A stretch of DNA of 64,000 bases from Pseudoalteromonas shioyasakiensis (GTDB lineage: Bacteria; Pseudomonadota; Gammaproteobacteria; Enterobacterales; Alteromonadaceae), in the NCBI RefSeq assembly GCF_019134595.1, contig NZ_CP077771.1, positions 558,001 through 622,000 of the forward strand, given 5' to 3'. Below the pieces are notes generated by a model, which saw nothing but the letters and a program-made list of their open reading frames with translations, did no database searches and had not been told where the DNA came from. A program made the position numbers and the translations under genes. Shown here in pieces: positions 37,700-48,875 of the stretch. How positions within the stretch are numbered: position 1 is the stretch's first letter; every line of letters starts with the position of its first letter.

Positions 37700-38479
37700 T
37701 TATTCGTAGCCTCTTGGCTTCTTAGTTTTGATTACTGCAATGTATGCATGCCAGCTGGCGTAGCTCAATAAAGGCATAATCACAATAAACCCAGCAGTGC
37801 CTGTAATAAAACCGACAAACACTAAACACAAGATCAAGCCAGCCCAAACAACCATAGCACCAAAATTGGTTTTAACCGCGTTCATCGAAGATATTACCGC
37901 AGTCATAATATCAACGCGGCGTTCCATCATGATTTGCGGGGTAAATGCTGAAATCGCAAATACAGTGACCAATAAAATACCACCAACAATACTACCAAGC
38001 GTTAAAAACGCAGATAGCTGCTCAAAACTCGGATTAACAACGTTCGGATACAATGCATGAATAAGCGCAGCTAAGCGCATCCAAACAATCATAATTACCA
38101 TTAATAACACCGCAAAGCCCCATTCACCTGCGGGGTTTCTAAACATCGATTTAAGGCTGTGCATTAAAGTGGGTTTATGGCCTTTTTCAAGCTCCCAAGC
38201 AACGTCGTAAAGGCCTGCGGCAAAAGCAGGGCCAATTAATGCAAAGCCAACGACTGCAGGCAATATGACTAAGTGTGTATCAAACTGATAAACAAAATAC
38301 ATGATAGTCGCCGGTATCAAAGTAAATACTAATCCGTAGACTAGACTCAGTATGGGCGCATTAGCGATATCTTTAAATGCAAGTGCTAACCAATGAAAAG
38401 GCGCACCAATTGAAATTTTCGAGCTTTCTAAACAGCGTGCAAACTCATGGTGTTTACTCATAGAAGATGAAGCAGGCAT
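37700..38479 (-). CDS. DUF2189 multi-span membrane protein
   Basis: 259 residues and about six transmembrane segments (around 43-65, 70-92, 118-140, 160-182 and 205-245). It matches the DUF2189 pattern with WLALAFKDIANAPILSLVYGL, GPAFAAGLYDVAWELEKGHKP and FGAMVVWAGLI. Function is unknown. GAGGA precedes the ATG by 7 bp. It is divergent from udp across a 145-bp gap containing a palindrome. Confidence 0.83.
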   Translation of the reverse strand: MPASSSMSKHHEFARCLESSKISIGAPFHWLALAFKDIANAPILSLVYGLVFTLIPATIMYFVYQFDTHLVILPAVVGFALIGPAFAAGLYDVAWELEKGHKPTLMHSLKSMFRNPAGEWGFAVLLMVIMIVWMRLAALIHALYPNVVNPSFEQLSAFLTLGSIVGGILLVTVFAISAFTPQIMMERRVDIMTAVISSMNAVKTNFGAMVVWAGLILCLVFVGFITGTAGFIVIMPLLSYASWHAYIAVIKTKKPRGYE

Positions 38480-38553
38480 AATATATCCTCTTTTATCGTT
38501 ACTTCTTTAGGTTTAGGTTATCTGTGCAATTCTTGCAACATTGATGATCTAAT

Positions 38554-38567
38554 AGGACATCTGTCCT
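38554..38567. promoter_or_regulatory. AGGACA-TC-TGTCCT palindrome between DUF2189 gene and udp
   Basis: Perfect 6-bp arms with a 2-bp centre in the divergent promoter gap, 57 bp before udp. A small dimeric repressor could bind here; the regulator is not identified. Confidence 0.5.
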
Positions 38568-38624
38568 GTACTTTAAACACATATGATTAAAGTATTACGC
38601 TTTAGACAAAAATAAGGTTTAATA

Positions 38625-39380
38625 ATGGAAAAGGTATTTCACTTAGGGCTCACTCGTCAGGACTTAAACGGCGCAACCCTTGCGATTGTCCCAGGCGATC
38701 CTGACCGTTCAGCACGCATTTCTACACTTCTCGATAACCCAGAATGCTTAGCGAAGACCCGTGAATTTCATGTATACCGAGGTGAGCTTAACGGCCACAG
38801 TGTTGTAGTTTGTTCTACCGGTATTGGCGGCCCATCTACATCAATCGCTGTTGAAGAGCTTGCTCAGCTAGGTATTGATACCTTTTTGCGTATTGGCACA
38901 ACCGGTGCAATTCAGCCACACATTAACGAAGGCGATATTTTAATTAGCCAAGCTTCAGTCCGTTTAGATGGTGCTAGCCAGCATTTTGCACCACTAAGCT
39001 ACCCTGCGGTGTCTGACTTCTTTGCAACACAAGCGATGGTAAATGCATGTGATAAGCTAGGAATTAACTTCCACATTGGTATTACTGCATCGAGTGATAC
39101 TTTCTACCCGGGTCAAGAGCGTTACGATACCTACTCAGGCTATGTTCCTCGCTCATTCCAGGGCAGCTGTGAAGAGTGGCAAAAGCTAGGTGTGATGAAT
39201 TATGAAATGGAATCAGCAACACTATTTACTATGTGTGCCGCCCTTGGCCTACGCGCAGCATGTGTTGCAGGTGTATTAGTAAATCGTACTAAACAAGAAA
39301 TTCCGAATGTTGATCACGGCGAGATTGAGAAAAAATCAGTCGCCGTCGTCATTGAAGCTGCAAAACTATTGCTAAACTAG
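38625..39380 (+). CDS. udp: Uridine phosphorylase
   Basis: 251 residues, close to the E. coli length. It splits uridine with phosphate to uracil and ribose 1-phosphate. Motifs are [53 protein letters not shown] and [17 protein letters not shown] lies 7 bp before the ATG. Its last codons overlap those of the convergent cdd gene inside a 12-bp inverted repeat, so the two pyrimidine-salvage genes are joined tail to tail. Confidence 0.95.
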   Translation: MEKVFHLGLTRQDLNGATLAIVPGDPDRSARISTLLDNPECLAKTREFHVYRGELNGHSVVVCSTGIGGPSTSIAVEELAQLGIDTFLRIGTTGAIQPHINEGDILISQASVRLDGASQHFAPLSYPAVSDFFATQAMVNACDKLGINFHIGITASSDTFYPGQERYDTYSGYVPRSFQGSCEEWQKLGVMNYEMESATLFTMCAALGLRAACVAGVLVNRTKQEIPNVDHGEIEKKSVAVVIEAAKLLLN

Positions 39381-39399
39381 CCTTCAACTAGTTTAGCAA
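39369..39399. terminator. Inverted repeat covering both stop codons of udp and cdd
   Basis: Perfect 12-bp arms (TTGCTAAACTAG / CTAGTTTAGCAA) with a 7-nt loop. The arms encode the C-terminal residues of both proteins and their stop codons. There is no T run on either side, so it may be a weak bidirectional terminator or an exonuclease-protecting stem. Confidence 0.6.
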
Positions 39400-40309
39400 C
39401 ACAGTGCTCAAATGCTGGTGGGTTTTTAAAGCTTGCCAGCACACTTTTAGCCACCTCATATTGATTTTCTGCCCCTTGTGTTTCTAACAAGGTAATTGAT
39501 TTAACCGTCTTATCATCAAAAGTTAAACCCGCAAGATAAAACTGACTCAATGCACTTTGTAATGGCGAAAGGCTTGGGCTATAAGCAGCATTTTCGGCAT
39601 AACTTCCGTAAAAATCACCTTCATGAAAAGTCGTTAATTTTACCGCACTAAAGTTACCTGTGTATGGCACGTATGCATTGAGTGCCAGTTGAGTAAGTTT
39701 AGTATCATCAATCGTAAGATCAGCAAACTGTTTATCGCTTTGCTTATGCGAGAATAAACACGCTTCGTTGCCTAAGTCTTTCGGGCCAAATGAATAAGGT
39801 AATAACTCATGAAGATTAAAATCGCGCTCTGGCAATAAAATTTCAAGTGAGTCTGCGGTGCTCAATTCATTCATAAATTGTCGACAGTAACCACATGGTG
39901 CATCACTAATGGCAATTTTTAACACTGCTTGCGCGCCATTAAGCCATGCATTATTAATCGCTGATTGCTCAGCATGAACGACTAAACTCAATGCTTGATG
40001 AGAAAACTCAACATTAGCGCCAAAATAGAAATTTGTTTCGCCTTGCTTGTTTAACCCTACTGCAATAGCGCCCACATAGAATTTAGAAATAGGCGCCACA
40101 GAAAATAAACTTGCGACGGGTACACAGGCTTTTAGTAACTCAAGTTGGCTAACTTGAAACTGCTGACAAAGAGAAGAAATATCAGATTGAGATAAGATGC
40201 CACGTTGCTGTTTTAGCTGGGCAAAAAGAGAATTTTTTTGTTGTTCATTGAAGCTAAACGGCTCTGAATTTTGAGCTAGTTTGCTTGCATCTATCCTAGT
40301 TGCTGTCAT
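39377..40309 (-). CDS. cdd: Cytidine deaminase (two-domain, E. coli type)
   Basis: 310 residues. The active domain has [12 protein letters not shown] (zinc His and catalytic Glu) and [13 protein letters not shown] (two zinc Cys). A second, catalytically silent cytidine-deaminase-like domain (about 190-300) makes the E. coli-type dimer. It converts cytidine to uridine, the substrate of the convergent udp product. It is slightly longer than the E. coli enzyme (294). The 4-bp overlap with udp is at the stop codons. Confidence 0.92.
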   Translation of the reverse strand: MTATRIDASKLAQNSEPFSFNEQQKNSLFAQLKQQRGILSQSDISSLCQQFQVSQLELLKACVPVASLFSVAPISKFYVGAIAVGLNKQGETNFYFGANVEFSHQALSLVVHAEQSAINNAWLNGAQAVLKIAISDAPCGYCRQFMNELSTADSLEILLPERDFNLHELLPYSFGPKDLGNEACLFSHKQSDKQFADLTIDDTKLTQLALNAYVPYTGNFSAVKLTTFHEGDFYGSYAENAAYSPSLSPLQSALSQFYLAGLTFDDKTVKSITLLETQGAENQYEVAKSVLASFKNPPAFEHCVAKLVEG

Positions 40310-40474
40310 AACAAATTATAATTATTAATTGGCTAAACAGTTTAAAAGGTTACGTAGTGAATTACTAGGTTTTGGCGTTAAACATCAAGGTAAATCGCAC
40401 AATAAAAGCTAAAATTTAGCGGTATTTGTAAGCCAAGATATACACAACAAAATAGCAATGACTAGCTCGACCAA

Positions 40475-40843
40475 TTATTGACGAACCAGCCAATTTTTTG
40501 CTTTGTTAAAACATTCAAAGTTTTCAGCTTGTAAGTTATAGCGCTTTGCTTTTTGCATAAATAAGTCGTGCATAAAACCATCAAAGCTTACGACAATTGC
40601 TACAACAGCTTCTTTCAAAGAGTTTGCCACTGCCGGCATAATGGTGAATAAATCAGCAGGTGCGAAATTGTGCGTCAATTCAGACACATCAACAAGTATT
40701 TTCTCTGACCCATATAATACTGAGTATTGTTGGGCAATTTGGTAAAAATTAATCACATCCTGTGCACTAGCAGTCCCTCTTAACGTCATCATCACGAGTG
40801 ACGTCGATGCATCATATGTGATGCAAGTAGACACGTTTGGCAT
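40475..40843 (-). CDS. STAS/SpoIIAA-like small protein
   Basis: 122 residues, no signal or membrane segment. An alternating strand-helix pattern (LVMMTLRGTASAQDVINFYQ, EKILVDVSELTHNFAPADLFTI, AVVAIVVSFDGFMHDLFMQKAKR) suggests the SpoIIAA-like STAS fold used in small lipid-binding or regulatory proteins. The phospho-acceptor Ser of classic anti-anti-sigma factors is not evident. The function is open. Confidence 0.6.
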   Translation of the reverse strand: MPNVSTCITYDASTSLVMMTLRGTASAQDVINFYQIAQQYSVLYGSEKILVDVSELTHNFAPADLFTIMPAVANSLKEAVVAIVVSFDGFMHDLFMQKAKRYNLQAENFECFNKAKNWLVRQ

Positions 40844-41180
40844 AAGTTACTCTAAAAAAGCGTGGGGATCGATTTGGCTTAACGGCAGCTGAATCAAAAA
40901 GCTGGGCTATTTTATTTATATCGCCTCCTTAGTCAATACCTAGCAATAAAATAGGTATGACCAGTTGTAAAATTCAGATTTTAGGATTAGATCTAAATTA
41001 AGGAGTTGTTACCCGAATTCATATCCCATTTACTTTAAACACAAGTATGAGTTTTCCTTTCATAGAATCAGCTTTTTCAGATAAACCTATATTTAGTTAA
41101 AATTTATAATATTTAGCGTTATTTAGACAGTAAAATGGGTGAGCGCTTTTTGTACTCACTTTTAAATGGATTGGTGTGTC
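40844..41180. other. Intergenic region between STAS-like gene and histidine kinase
   Basis: This 337-bp divergent gap has no gene. An inverted repeat ATACCTA ... TAGGTAT (40936-40958, 9-nt spacer) is the only notable structure and could be an operator for either side. Confidence 0.45.
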
Positions 41181-43220
41181 ATGAAAGCGCGATTGGTTTT
41201 ATTATTTTGTTCTATCTTGTTGATTTTATTATTTTCAACCCCAACTAAAGCGATGCCCATTAAAGAGTTTGAAAAGCTTAGAACCTCAATAAGGCAAAGT
41301 TACGCCAGTTCACCTCAAGAAGGGCTCGAGTTTGTCAATGCACTGATTGAAACGACCGAACTCACCTTAGAACAAAAGATTATAGTCACTAATTATAAAG
41401 CTTGGTTTTTACTTGAAACTGACAAATTAGAGCAAGCCATGGAAACCATTGTTAAGTATATGAATATGGTTTCTCAGTCTAATGAAAAAGACCTTATGTA
41501 TGGCTATTTCAATATTTCAGGAGGCATTTATGCGCGCTTAGGTCTATATGAAGAAGCCTTAGCTTATTATCGTGATGCCATGCCATTTGCACAATCTCGA
41601 GATGAACGTTTGGTTTATCAAACTGAAAGTAATATTGCTTTGGTAAAGCTACGCTTAAACCGTTATAAAGAAGCTGCTGAGTCGTTCACATACTATCGAG
41701 ATTATGCCCACAGTAAAAATCAAACGCTCAACCAATCATTTGCAAGTAATAACTTAGCGCTTGCTTTAATTGGCTTAAAACAGTATCCAGAAGCACTCAT
41801 GGTTATCAATGAAGCTATAGAGTTACAAAGCCAACACAACTACACCACTCACCTTGCTGCAAGCCTTGCTCTAAAAGCAAAAGTATTACGTTTTCAGGGT
41901 TTTTTAGAAGACTCAGAAAAAGTACTTAACGAGGCTTCGGCACTTATTGAAAATAAACAGCTTGAGAATGAGCAACTTAATATTATTTTATGCTTAGCAG
42001 AAACGTATGAAGCACAAGGACATACTGACAAAGCGCTCGATACACTTGCATCCGTTGATACACACACTGTTAGCCATACTAATTTTGAAGCCCTGTTATC
42101 GATTGCAAAATTAACTGCACAGCTTTACGAACAACAGAAGAATTATGCAAATGCACTAAGCGCTTATAAGCAATACTCGTACATTAACGAAGCTATTTTA
42201 ACCAGACAAGCCAAAGTCAATTTAGCAAAAGCGCTTGCAGAAGCCGATGTTGCCGCAAAAGAAGTAAGAATTTCTAACTTAACTCGTGCTGAGCAAATTA
42301 AAGCCACCAAAGCGAATGCATTTAAAGACCTCACGATTGTAGTAAGCATCTGTTTAGTTGTTATTTTATTTGGCTCATTTATCGCAATTAACAGCATAGA
42401 CAAACAAAAACAAAAATTAGCTAAAGCATTAGAGCAGTTAAAAGATACGCAAGATCACCTGATTGAAATCGAAAAAATAGCCTCTTTAACAGCACTTGTA
42501 TCCGGTATGGCGCATCAACTTAACACCCCTATAGGGACCATAGTGACAGCAAGTTCATTAATAGATGATTACATGGAAGGTTTAGAAGAAAAATTTAAAG
42601 CCCGAGAGCTCTCTAGCAAGCATTTTCATAAGTTTATAACCGATACTAATAGCGCTAAAGAGCTGGTGATCAGTAGCATTAACCGACTTGCCGGTATAGT
42701 CGAGGAATTCAAAGCGCTCAATGTGTCTATACATCTTGATAAACCAATGAGCAAAATACACCTTCCAAGCTTTCTCAATCATCGTTTATGCCCTTTAAGT
42801 AAACATTTAGGTAAACAGATTGACTTTAAAATTCATGGCGATGAGGCAGTTATTACATCTTATCCAACTATCATAAGTGATGTATTAAAAACCTTGGTTA
42901 TTAATTCCTGCGAGCATGGCTTTGTTAATTCTGACCAAGGTGTCGTCGAAGTAATAGTTAAAGCCTATACACATGTAGTTGAAATTACCTACCAAGATAA
43001 CGGAGTTGGGATAAGCGACGAAATACTTCATGAAATATTTACGCCATTTTACACCACTAATTTAGGCGGTAATCATTTGGGGCTTGGTTTAAACGTAGTA
43101 TTTAACGCGGTTAAATATAATCTAAGAGGGAAAATCGGCGCCGAGTCATGTAACCACGGCGCACGATTTGTTATTAGCCTACCAATCGATGCTCGATTGA
43201 TTGATGATACTAGCTATTAA
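41181..43220 (+). CDS. TPR-containing sensor histidine kinase
   Basis: About 679 residues. A signal peptide ([14 protein letters not shown]... to TKA), roughly six TPR repeats facing the periplasm (about 40-370), a coiled coil, one transmembrane helix (about 386-408), a HisKA region with the phospho-acceptor in [12 protein letters not shown] (His445), and a HATPase domain ([30 protein letters not shown]). This is a kinase that reads a periplasmic signal through TPRs. No response regulator gene is adjacent. The open frame starts five codons upstream; ATG 41181 gives the normal signal peptide. The stop overlaps the convergent ppc by 4 bp. Confidence 0.85.
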   Translation: MKARLVLLFCSILLILLFSTPTKAMPIKEFEKLRTSIRQSYASSPQEGLEFVNALIETTELTLEQKIIVTNYKAWFLLETDKLEQAMETIVKYMNMVSQSNEKDLMYGYFNISGGIYARLGLYEEALAYYRDAMPFAQSRDERLVYQTESNIALVKLRLNRYKEAAESFTYYRDYAHSKNQTLNQSFASNNLALALIGLKQYPEALMVINEAIELQSQHNYTTHLAASLALKAKVLRFQGFLEDSEKVLNEASALIENKQLENEQLNIILCLAETYEAQGHTDKALDTLASVDTHTVSHTNFEALLSIAKLTAQLYEQQKNYANALSAYKQYSYINEAILTRQAKVNLAKALAEADVAAKEVRISNLTRAEQIKATKANAFKDLTIVVSICLVVILFGSFIAINSIDKQKQKLAKALEQLKDTQDHLIEIEKIASLTALVSGMAHQLNTPIGTIVTASSLIDDYMEGLEEKFKARELSSKHFHKFITDTNSAKELVISSINRLAGIVEEFKALNVSIHLDKPMSKIHLPSFLNHRLCPLSKHLGKQIDFKIHGDEAVITSYPTIISDVLKTLVINSCEHGFVNSDQGVVEVIVKAYTHVVEITYQDNGVGISDEILHEIFTPFYTTNLGGNHLGLGLNVVFNAVKYNLRGKIGAESCNHGARFVISLPIDARLIDDTSY

Positions 43221-45862
43221 CCAGTATTACGCATTCCTGCAGCGATACCTGTCATAGTGATCATCAAGGCATTATCAATATCGCCTGCAGAGCTTTCATC
43301 TGCTTCGCGTGAACGACGCAGTAACTCAACTTGTAATAAGTTAAGTGGATCTGTGTACGGGTTACGAAGCCCGATTGACTCTTTGATCCAAGGTTGGTCT
43401 GCAAGTAAGCTCTTTTGTGGGCTAAGCGATTGAACAAGCTCAATAGCCTCGCTCAATTCCTGACGTAACTTCACACCTAATGGCTTATATTGCTCAGTTA
43501 CTAGTGCATCATCGTAATGCGCACTTAACCATGTATCAGCTTTACTAAATACCATCTCTAGCATCTCTAAACGAGCACGGAAGAATGGCCATTTTAAGCT
43601 CATTTCATGAAGTGTCTCGATGCCATACTTATCTAAAGCCGCTTTAAGACCTGTTAATGCACCTAACCAAGCTGGCAGCATTAAACGGTTTTGGCTCCAT
43701 GCAAAAATCCATGGAATAGCACGAAGGCTTTCTACCCCACCGTTCGGGTTACGCTTCGCAGGGCGTGAACCAAGTGGCAGCTTAGAAAGCTCTTGCTCTG
43801 GCGTTGCCATTCTAAAGTAAGGAACAAAGTTTTCATCATGACGCACAACTTGGCGGTAATGCTCACAAGAATCAGCACTGATAAGTTCCATAACATCACG
43901 CCACTCGCTCTTCGGCTCTGGCGGTGGTAGCAAGTTACTTTCAAGAACAGCACCGGCATAAATATTTAAGCTTTGTAGCGCTACAGCAGGTAAACCAAAC
44001 TTAAAGCGAATCATTTCACCTTGCTCTGTTACACGTAGGCCACCTTTTAATGAACCCGGAGGCTGTGAGCGAAGTGCTTGCGCAGCTGGAGCACCACCGC
44101 GACCGACAGTACCACCACGGCCGTGGAATAAAATAAGCTCAATACCGCGATTTTCGGCTAATTGAACCAGCTTATCCATCGCTTCATATTGTGCCCAACC
44201 AGCAGCCATCATGCCTGCATCTTTTGCTGAGTCTGAGTAACCAATCATGACATTTTGTTGGTTTTGAATATGACCTCGGTACCAAGTGTTATCAAGTAAA
44301 CATTCGATAACCTCTTTACCATTGTTTAAGTCGTCTAACGTTTCAAATAATGGCGCAACCGGTAAGTTAAATTTACAACCACTTTCTTTAAGCAATAACT
44401 GCACTGCCAGTACATCAGATGCAGTACGTGCCATCGAAATAATATACAAACCAAATGTTTGTGCATCTTGCGCTGCGATTACATCGAATGTATCTAGCAC
44501 CTCTTGTACTTCTGGGCTTGGTTGCCAATGTTTTGGAATTAACGGACGTCGAGAGTTTAGCTCAGCAAGTAAAAACGCTTGTTTGTCTTCTTCTTGCCAT
44601 TGATGGTAATCACCTAAACCTAAATAACGTGTTAGCTCAGAGAAAACATCACCATGACGCGATGAATCCTGACGTACATCAAGTTTTGCAAGGCGTAGAC
44701 CAAAGCTATTAATACGGCGCAGAACATCAAGCAGCAAGCCATCGGCAACTACTTTCATGTTGGTTTTAATCAGCGAGCGATAACACACTTCGATTGGGTG
44801 TTTAATTTGCGCGATATCAGTAATTAAATCTTCAGAATCAGTGCGCTTTTTCTTAATTTTAGCGCCCAAATGCGTCACAGTTTCAGCAATTTGATTCTTT
44901 AATTTTTTAAGTACTGCTCGGTAAGGTTCAAAGTCTTGGCCTGCAAGCTCAATAAGCTCATCGCTTGCATCCGACATTGATAGCTCATTACTTAGCGTTT
45001 CGATATCACGTGAATATAAATCCAGTGCCATCCAGCGGCCATGATCAAGTACTTGCTGAGTCACTTCAGCGGTTACAAACGGGTTACCGTCACGGTCGCC
45101 GCCCATCCAAGAAGTAAATTCAATTGGGCTGAAATCAATCGGCAGCTCAAGGTCAAGCTCTGCTTTTACGTCTTCGCCAAACTCGCGCAAGAAACGCGGT
45201 ACGGCATGCCATAGGCTATTTTCTATTACCGCAAAACCCCATTTAGCTTCGTCAATTGGCGTTGGGCGTGAGCGACGAATATCGTCGGTATGCCACGCTT
45301 GGCTAATAAGTTGGGCAATGCGATTTAATAAATCTGCACGTTCACTTGGTAAATTGTCTTTACGCTCTAAAGAGGCAAGACAATCACTTAATTCAACGTG
45401 TTTATTGATCATTGTACGGCGTGTCACCTCAGTTGGGTGAGCCGTGAGTACTAAATTGATGTGGAGTTTTGAGAGTGTTTGTGCCAAGTGATTAGGATCA
45501 ACTTGACCTTGCTTTGATGCTGTTGCTAACGCTTTTAATGTTTGAGTGAGAGGGTTTAGTTGGCAAAAACCAACATCATTAAAGCGTGATACGGTATGGA
45601 ATTGCTCAGCAACATTAGCAAGATTCAAAAAATGATTAAATGAGCGTGCAACCGGTAATAGTTCTTCGTCTGTGAGAGCGTGTAGTACTTCGATAAGCGC
45701 TTGTCTGTCGGCTTCGTTACCACTACGTGACGATTTAGATAAAGCGCGAATCTCTTCTACCTTATCTAAAATGGCTTGTCCTTGTGCATCTTTAATGGTT
45801 TGACCCAGCATTTGTCCAAGCATACTAACATTACCGCGAAGTGCAGCGTATTGTTCACTCAT
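43217..45862 (-). CDS. ppc: Phosphoenolpyruvate carboxylase
   Basis: 881 residues (E. coli 883). It makes oxaloacetate from PEP and bicarbonate. Landmarks are [56 protein letters not shown] and the C-terminal [10 protein letters not shown]. The frame is open to 45919, but AAGGAG lies 7 bp before the ATG at 45862 (MSEQYAAL), matching the family start. Confidence 0.96.
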   Translation of the reverse strand: MSEQYAALRGNVSMLGQMLGQTIKDAQGQAILDKVEEIRALSKSSRSGNEADRQALIEVLHALTDEELLPVARSFNHFLNLANVAEQFHTVSRFNDVGFCQLNPLTQTLKALATASKQGQVDPNHLAQTLSKLHINLVLTAHPTEVTRRTMINKHVELSDCLASLERKDNLPSERADLLNRIAQLISQAWHTDDIRRSRPTPIDEAKWGFAVIENSLWHAVPRFLREFGEDVKAELDLELPIDFSPIEFTSWMGGDRDGNPFVTAEVTQQVLDHGRWMALDLYSRDIETLSNELSMSDASDELIELAGQDFEPYRAVLKKLKNQIAETVTHLGAKIKKKRTDSEDLITDIAQIKHPIEVCYRSLIKTNMKVVADGLLLDVLRRINSFGLRLAKLDVRQDSSRHGDVFSELTRYLGLGDYHQWQEEDKQAFLLAELNSRRPLIPKHWQPSPEVQEVLDTFDVIAAQDAQTFGLYIISMARTASDVLAVQLLLKESGCKFNLPVAPLFETLDDLNNGKEVIECLLDNTWYRGHIQNQQNVMIGYSDSAKDAGMMAAGWAQYEAMDKLVQLAENRGIELILFHGRGGTVGRGGAPAAQALRSQPPGSLKGGLRVTEQGEMIRFKFGLPAVALQSLNIYAGAVLESNLLPPPEPKSEWRDVMELISADSCEHYRQVVRHDENFVPYFRMATPEQELSKLPLGSRPAKRNPNGGVESLRAIPWIFAWSQNRLMLPAWLGALTGLKAALDKYGIETLHEMSLKWPFFRARLEMLEMVFSKADTWLSAHYDDALVTEQYKPLGVKLRQELSEAIELVQSLSPQKSLLADQPWIKESIGLRNPYTDPLNLLQVELLRRSREADESSAGDIDNALMITMTGIAAGMRNTG

Positions 45863-46285
45863 TCTCATACTCCTTTCTTTAACTAAGTTGAAAGTACTTA
45901 CTGCACAGTATCTAGCCAAGCACGAACGCAGCTAAATACTGATCCCTTTTATTAATATCATTGTCAGCGTTAATTTAATAGATCGAATTTTCTAACATAC
46001 TCGTAAAAAAGAATAACCAATCTATAAACATAAAAGTGTAATAAATACGCAGCTTAGTCAGCTACTAAACGTTAAAGCAAGCCCAATTGGTAAAATGGAC
46101 TTACCAATTACAAAGGTAAGATCCCCGTAAATTAAGGGATCCTTAAAGTTTGCATGGTCAAATCTTTACCCGTCTTTTTTATGTGTTTGTAGGGTTAGTT
46201 CAAGATAAGCTGAGCTACTATCATTTTATTAACTGGTGATAGTTTGAGCGAAAATATTTTCAACTATTTTTATAACAGGTCAAAA
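45863..46285. promoter_or_regulatory. ppc/SDR divergent region with two palindromes
   Basis: The 423-bp gap has no gene. A perfect 9-bp-arm palindrome (AATTGGTAA / TTACCAATT, 7-nt spacer, 46085-46109) is followed by GATCCC ... GGGATC (10-nt spacer, about 46122-46143). Both lie upstream of the SDR gene and look like operator or leader stems. Confidence 0.5.
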
Positions 46286-47032
46286 ATGCAACTCTATATT
46301 TTGTGTGGTGCAAGCAGTGAAATTGCAAATGCCTATTTCACCAGTCTATATAAACAAATCAACACGGGTCATATCGTAACCATAAGTCGAGGTGAATTTA
46401 AGGGAAGTTTTAATGAGTCAACAAGCAATGAGATAAGCCACCAGCATTTTATTACTGATTACTCAGAGCAAAGCTTAAGCGGCATTGCTAAAGAACTTGC
46501 CGGTGGCCACTATGATTTAGCCCAGTTGATGATATTTAACGGCCTATTGCATGATCCAGATAATGCGCCTGAACGTAAACTTGAACAAATATCTGAGCAG
46601 CACTTTATAAATAGCATGACGACAAATGCTCTACTGCCAATTCGCTGTGTGACTTTATTCTCAACGCTTTTAAAGCCGCAAGTAGCAACAGTGATTTGTG
46701 CTCTTAGTGCACGTGTTGGTAGCATCAGTGATAACAAGTTAGGCGGTTGGTATAGCTATCGGGCATCGAAGGCGGCTTTAAATATGTTATTTAAATCTGC
46801 AGCGATTGAACTTAGCAGACGTTATAAAAAATGCCACTGCACGTTATTTCACCCTGGTACCACTGATACGCCATTATCAAAACCTTTTCAGGCAAATGTA
46901 CCCGAAGGAAAGTTATTTACCCCTGAGTTTGTAGCTGAGCAGTTGTATTCATTGATAAGTGATGCTGACTATTTACAACAATCACAAAACCCTGCCTACT
47001 TTGACTGGCAAGGAAAACCCATAGACTGGTAA
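46286..47032 (+). CDS. Short-chain dehydrogenase/reductase
   Basis: 248 residues. The cofactor motif is atypical but recognisable (ILCGASSEIANAY), and the catalytic YxxxK is YRASK. The C-terminus HPGTTDTPLSKPFQ is typical of C-factor (CsgA)-like SDRs. The frame is open from a TTG at 46244; ATG 46286 is chosen because AGGT lies 6 bp before it and the Rossmann strand then begins at once. A flavin reductase gene follows after 10 bp and is probably co-transcribed. Substrate unknown. Confidence 0.82.
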   Translation: MQLYILCGASSEIANAYFTSLYKQINTGHIVTISRGEFKGSFNESTSNEISHQHFITDYSEQSLSGIAKELAGGHYDLAQLMIFNGLLHDPDNAPERKLEQISEQHFINSMTTNALLPIRCVTLFSTLLKPQVATVICALSARVGSISDNKLGGWYSYRASKAALNMLFKSAAIELSRRYKKCHCTLFHPGTTDTPLSKPFQANVPEGKLFTPEFVAEQLYSLISDADYLQQSQNPAYFDWQGKPIDW

Positions 47033-47042
47033 CAGGAAATTT

Positions 47043-47651
47043 ATGCATTTTACAAAACAAGCCATTGCTGATTTAGAAAACCGCTACCGCGCTCATTTAA
47101 TTAATAGTTTGTCGGGGTTTAAAAGTGCCAACTTAATTGGCACACAAGATAATAATGGCCAAACTAATTTAGCGATTGTAAGTTCAGTATTTCATCTTGG
47201 GTCACATCCCCCTTTAGTGGGTATGATCATCAGGCCTCATTCAGTGCCCCGCCATACCCTAGAGAACTTATTAGCCACTAAGCAGTACACGATTAATCAC
47301 GTGAACAAAGACATTTATAGCAAAGCACATCAAACATCGGCACGCTACGACAAGGACGAGTCTGAATTTGATGCAACAGGACTCAGTACTGAATACCTAA
47401 ATGACTTTACAGCGCCGTTTGTTAAAGAAAGTAAGCTTAAATATGCTCTTGAACTTAAGGAGCATCACCACCTTGCCATCAATGGCACTGAGCTTATCAT
47501 AGGTGAAATAACCGATATTTACTTAGATGAGGCTTGCCTGCAAGAAGATGGCTTTGTCGATATTGAAGCCATTGACACAGTCGCAGTGAGCGGGCTTGAT
47601 AGTTACCATGTAACTGAACGTTTAGCCCGCTTAGCGTATGCTAAAAAGTAA
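47043..47651 (+). CDS. Flavin reductase-like / FMN-binding split-barrel protein
   Basis: 202 residues with the flavin reductase-like split barrel: SGFKSANLIGTQDNNGQTNLAIVSSVFHLGSHPPLVGMIIRP resembles the FMN-binding half, and INHV with TSARYDKDESEFDATGL follows. AGGA lies 6 bp before the ATG. It is paired with the SDR gene, so it may supply reduced flavin or act in the same small-molecule pathway. The true reaction is unknown. Confidence 0.8.
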   Translation: MHFTKQAIADLENRYRAHLINSLSGFKSANLIGTQDNNGQTNLAIVSSVFHLGSHPPLVGMIIRPHSVPRHTLENLLATKQYTINHVNKDIYSKAHQTSARYDKDESEFDATGLSTEYLNDFTAPFVKESKLKYALELKEHHHLAINGTELIIGEITDIYLDEACLQEDGFVDIEAIDTVAVSGLDSYHVTERLARLAYAKK

Positions 47652-47666
47652 CCTTTAAGTTAAGCA

Positions 47667-48746
47667 CTAGATTATAAATGGCTTAGGCGCATGGGTTAAC
47701 ATCTCAAAGCCAGATTCGGTGACAACTATGTCATCTTCAAGGCGCACACCACCATAGCCTGGTATATAAATGCCAGGCTCAATGGTGATCACATTACCAA
47801 CTTCAAGGTTGTAGTCTGTCAATGTGTTGATAAATGGCACTTCATGTAAAAACAGCCCTAAACCATGGCCAAGACCAAGACCTGCGTATTCGCCAAAACC
47901 CGCATCAGCAATCACCTTGTTTGATATAGCATTTAAATCTAAACAATTAACACCCGGTTTAACCATTTCGAGTGCCGCATTTTGTGCATCAAGTACGGTA
48001 TTATAAATACGGGTTTGTTTTTCTGACGCTTCGCCAATAATGTAGCTGCGAGTCATATCAGAACGATAGCCATTTACAACCGCACCAAAGTCAAGCGTTA
48101 CAAAGTCACCTTGCTTTAAAACCTGATCTGACGGGTTACCGTGCGGCAAAGCTGAGCGCTCTGCAAACAGCATGATAGTAGCAAACGACATACCTTCTGA
48201 ACCTAGCTTTTGCATTCTAAATTCAAGCTCTAAGGCAAGGTCACGCTCAGTCACACCCGGTTTAAAATAAGGTAGCGTTTGTGCTAATGCTTCATCAGCG
48301 ATGGCCGCAGCAGCTTTAATTTGTGCAACTTCCCAGCTATCTTTAACGCGTCTTAGTTTTTCAATTAAACCGTTTACCGCTGTTAAAGTGTGGCCGCTTA
48401 GCTCATCTGCCACACCTTGCCAAATTGCTACCGTGACATAGCTTGCATCAAATGCGACATGGCTGTTTGGGTTAAGGTGTCTATTTATACAATGGCCAAG
48501 GGTTTCGTTGTCTCTGTCTCGACAAACAATTTCAAATCCTGTTGTTTCAGCAATTGCGCGTTGATGGTAACGATAATCAGTGATCAACACACACGCATTT
48601 TGAGTAATTAATGCATAAGCAGCATTACCGCTAAAACCACTTAAGTAACGAATATTTTCATGACCAAGTACTAACATGGCGCTGTAACCCTGTTGTTCTA
48701 GCAAGGCTTTAAATTCAGCTTGTCTTTTTAAGTAATTAACTTGCAT
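47667..48746 (-). CDS. Xaa-Pro peptidase, M24 family (PepQ/YpdF-like)
   Basis: 359 residues: a creatinase-like N-terminal domain (about 1-125) and a pita-bread domain. All metal ligands are visible: VTLDFGAVVNGYRSDMTRS (two Asp), GLGHGLGLFLHEVP (His), TIEPGIYI (Glu) and VRLEDDIVVTE (Glu). It cleaves an N-terminal residue before proline in the cytoplasm. AAGGAG precedes the ATG by 5 bp. It is divergent from another M24 gene. Confidence 0.9.
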   Translation of the reverse strand: MQVNYLKRQAEFKALLEQQGYSAMLVLGHENIRYLSGFSGNAAYALITQNACVLITDYRYHQRAIAETTGFEIVCRDRDNETLGHCINRHLNPNSHVAFDASYVTVAIWQGVADELSGHTLTAVNGLIEKLRRVKDSWEVAQIKAAAAIADEALAQTLPYFKPGVTERDLALELEFRMQKLGSEGMSFATIMLFAERSALPHGNPSDQVLKQGDFVTLDFGAVVNGYRSDMTRSYIIGEASEKQTRIYNTVLDAQNAALEMVKPGVNCLDLNAISNKVIADAGFGEYAGLGLGHGLGLFLHEVPFINTLTDYNLEVGNVITIEPGIYIPGYGGVRLEDDIVVTESGFEMLTHAPKPFII

Positions 48747-48875
48747 TGTCGCTCCTTATTTTTTGCGCATGCTAACAGTTATAACCATAAATACGAATAT
48801 TATGCGATTAGTCGCAGTGAGTTTGCATCGGGTGTTTACTCAAGCCACAATGCACAAAAAACCAAGGAGTACACA

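Noticed and set aside
37544..37771. Open frame between the arginase-family and DUF2189 genes on the plus strand
   Set aside because: It runs into the DUF2189 gene on the other strand, has no ribosome site and no recognisable protein features.
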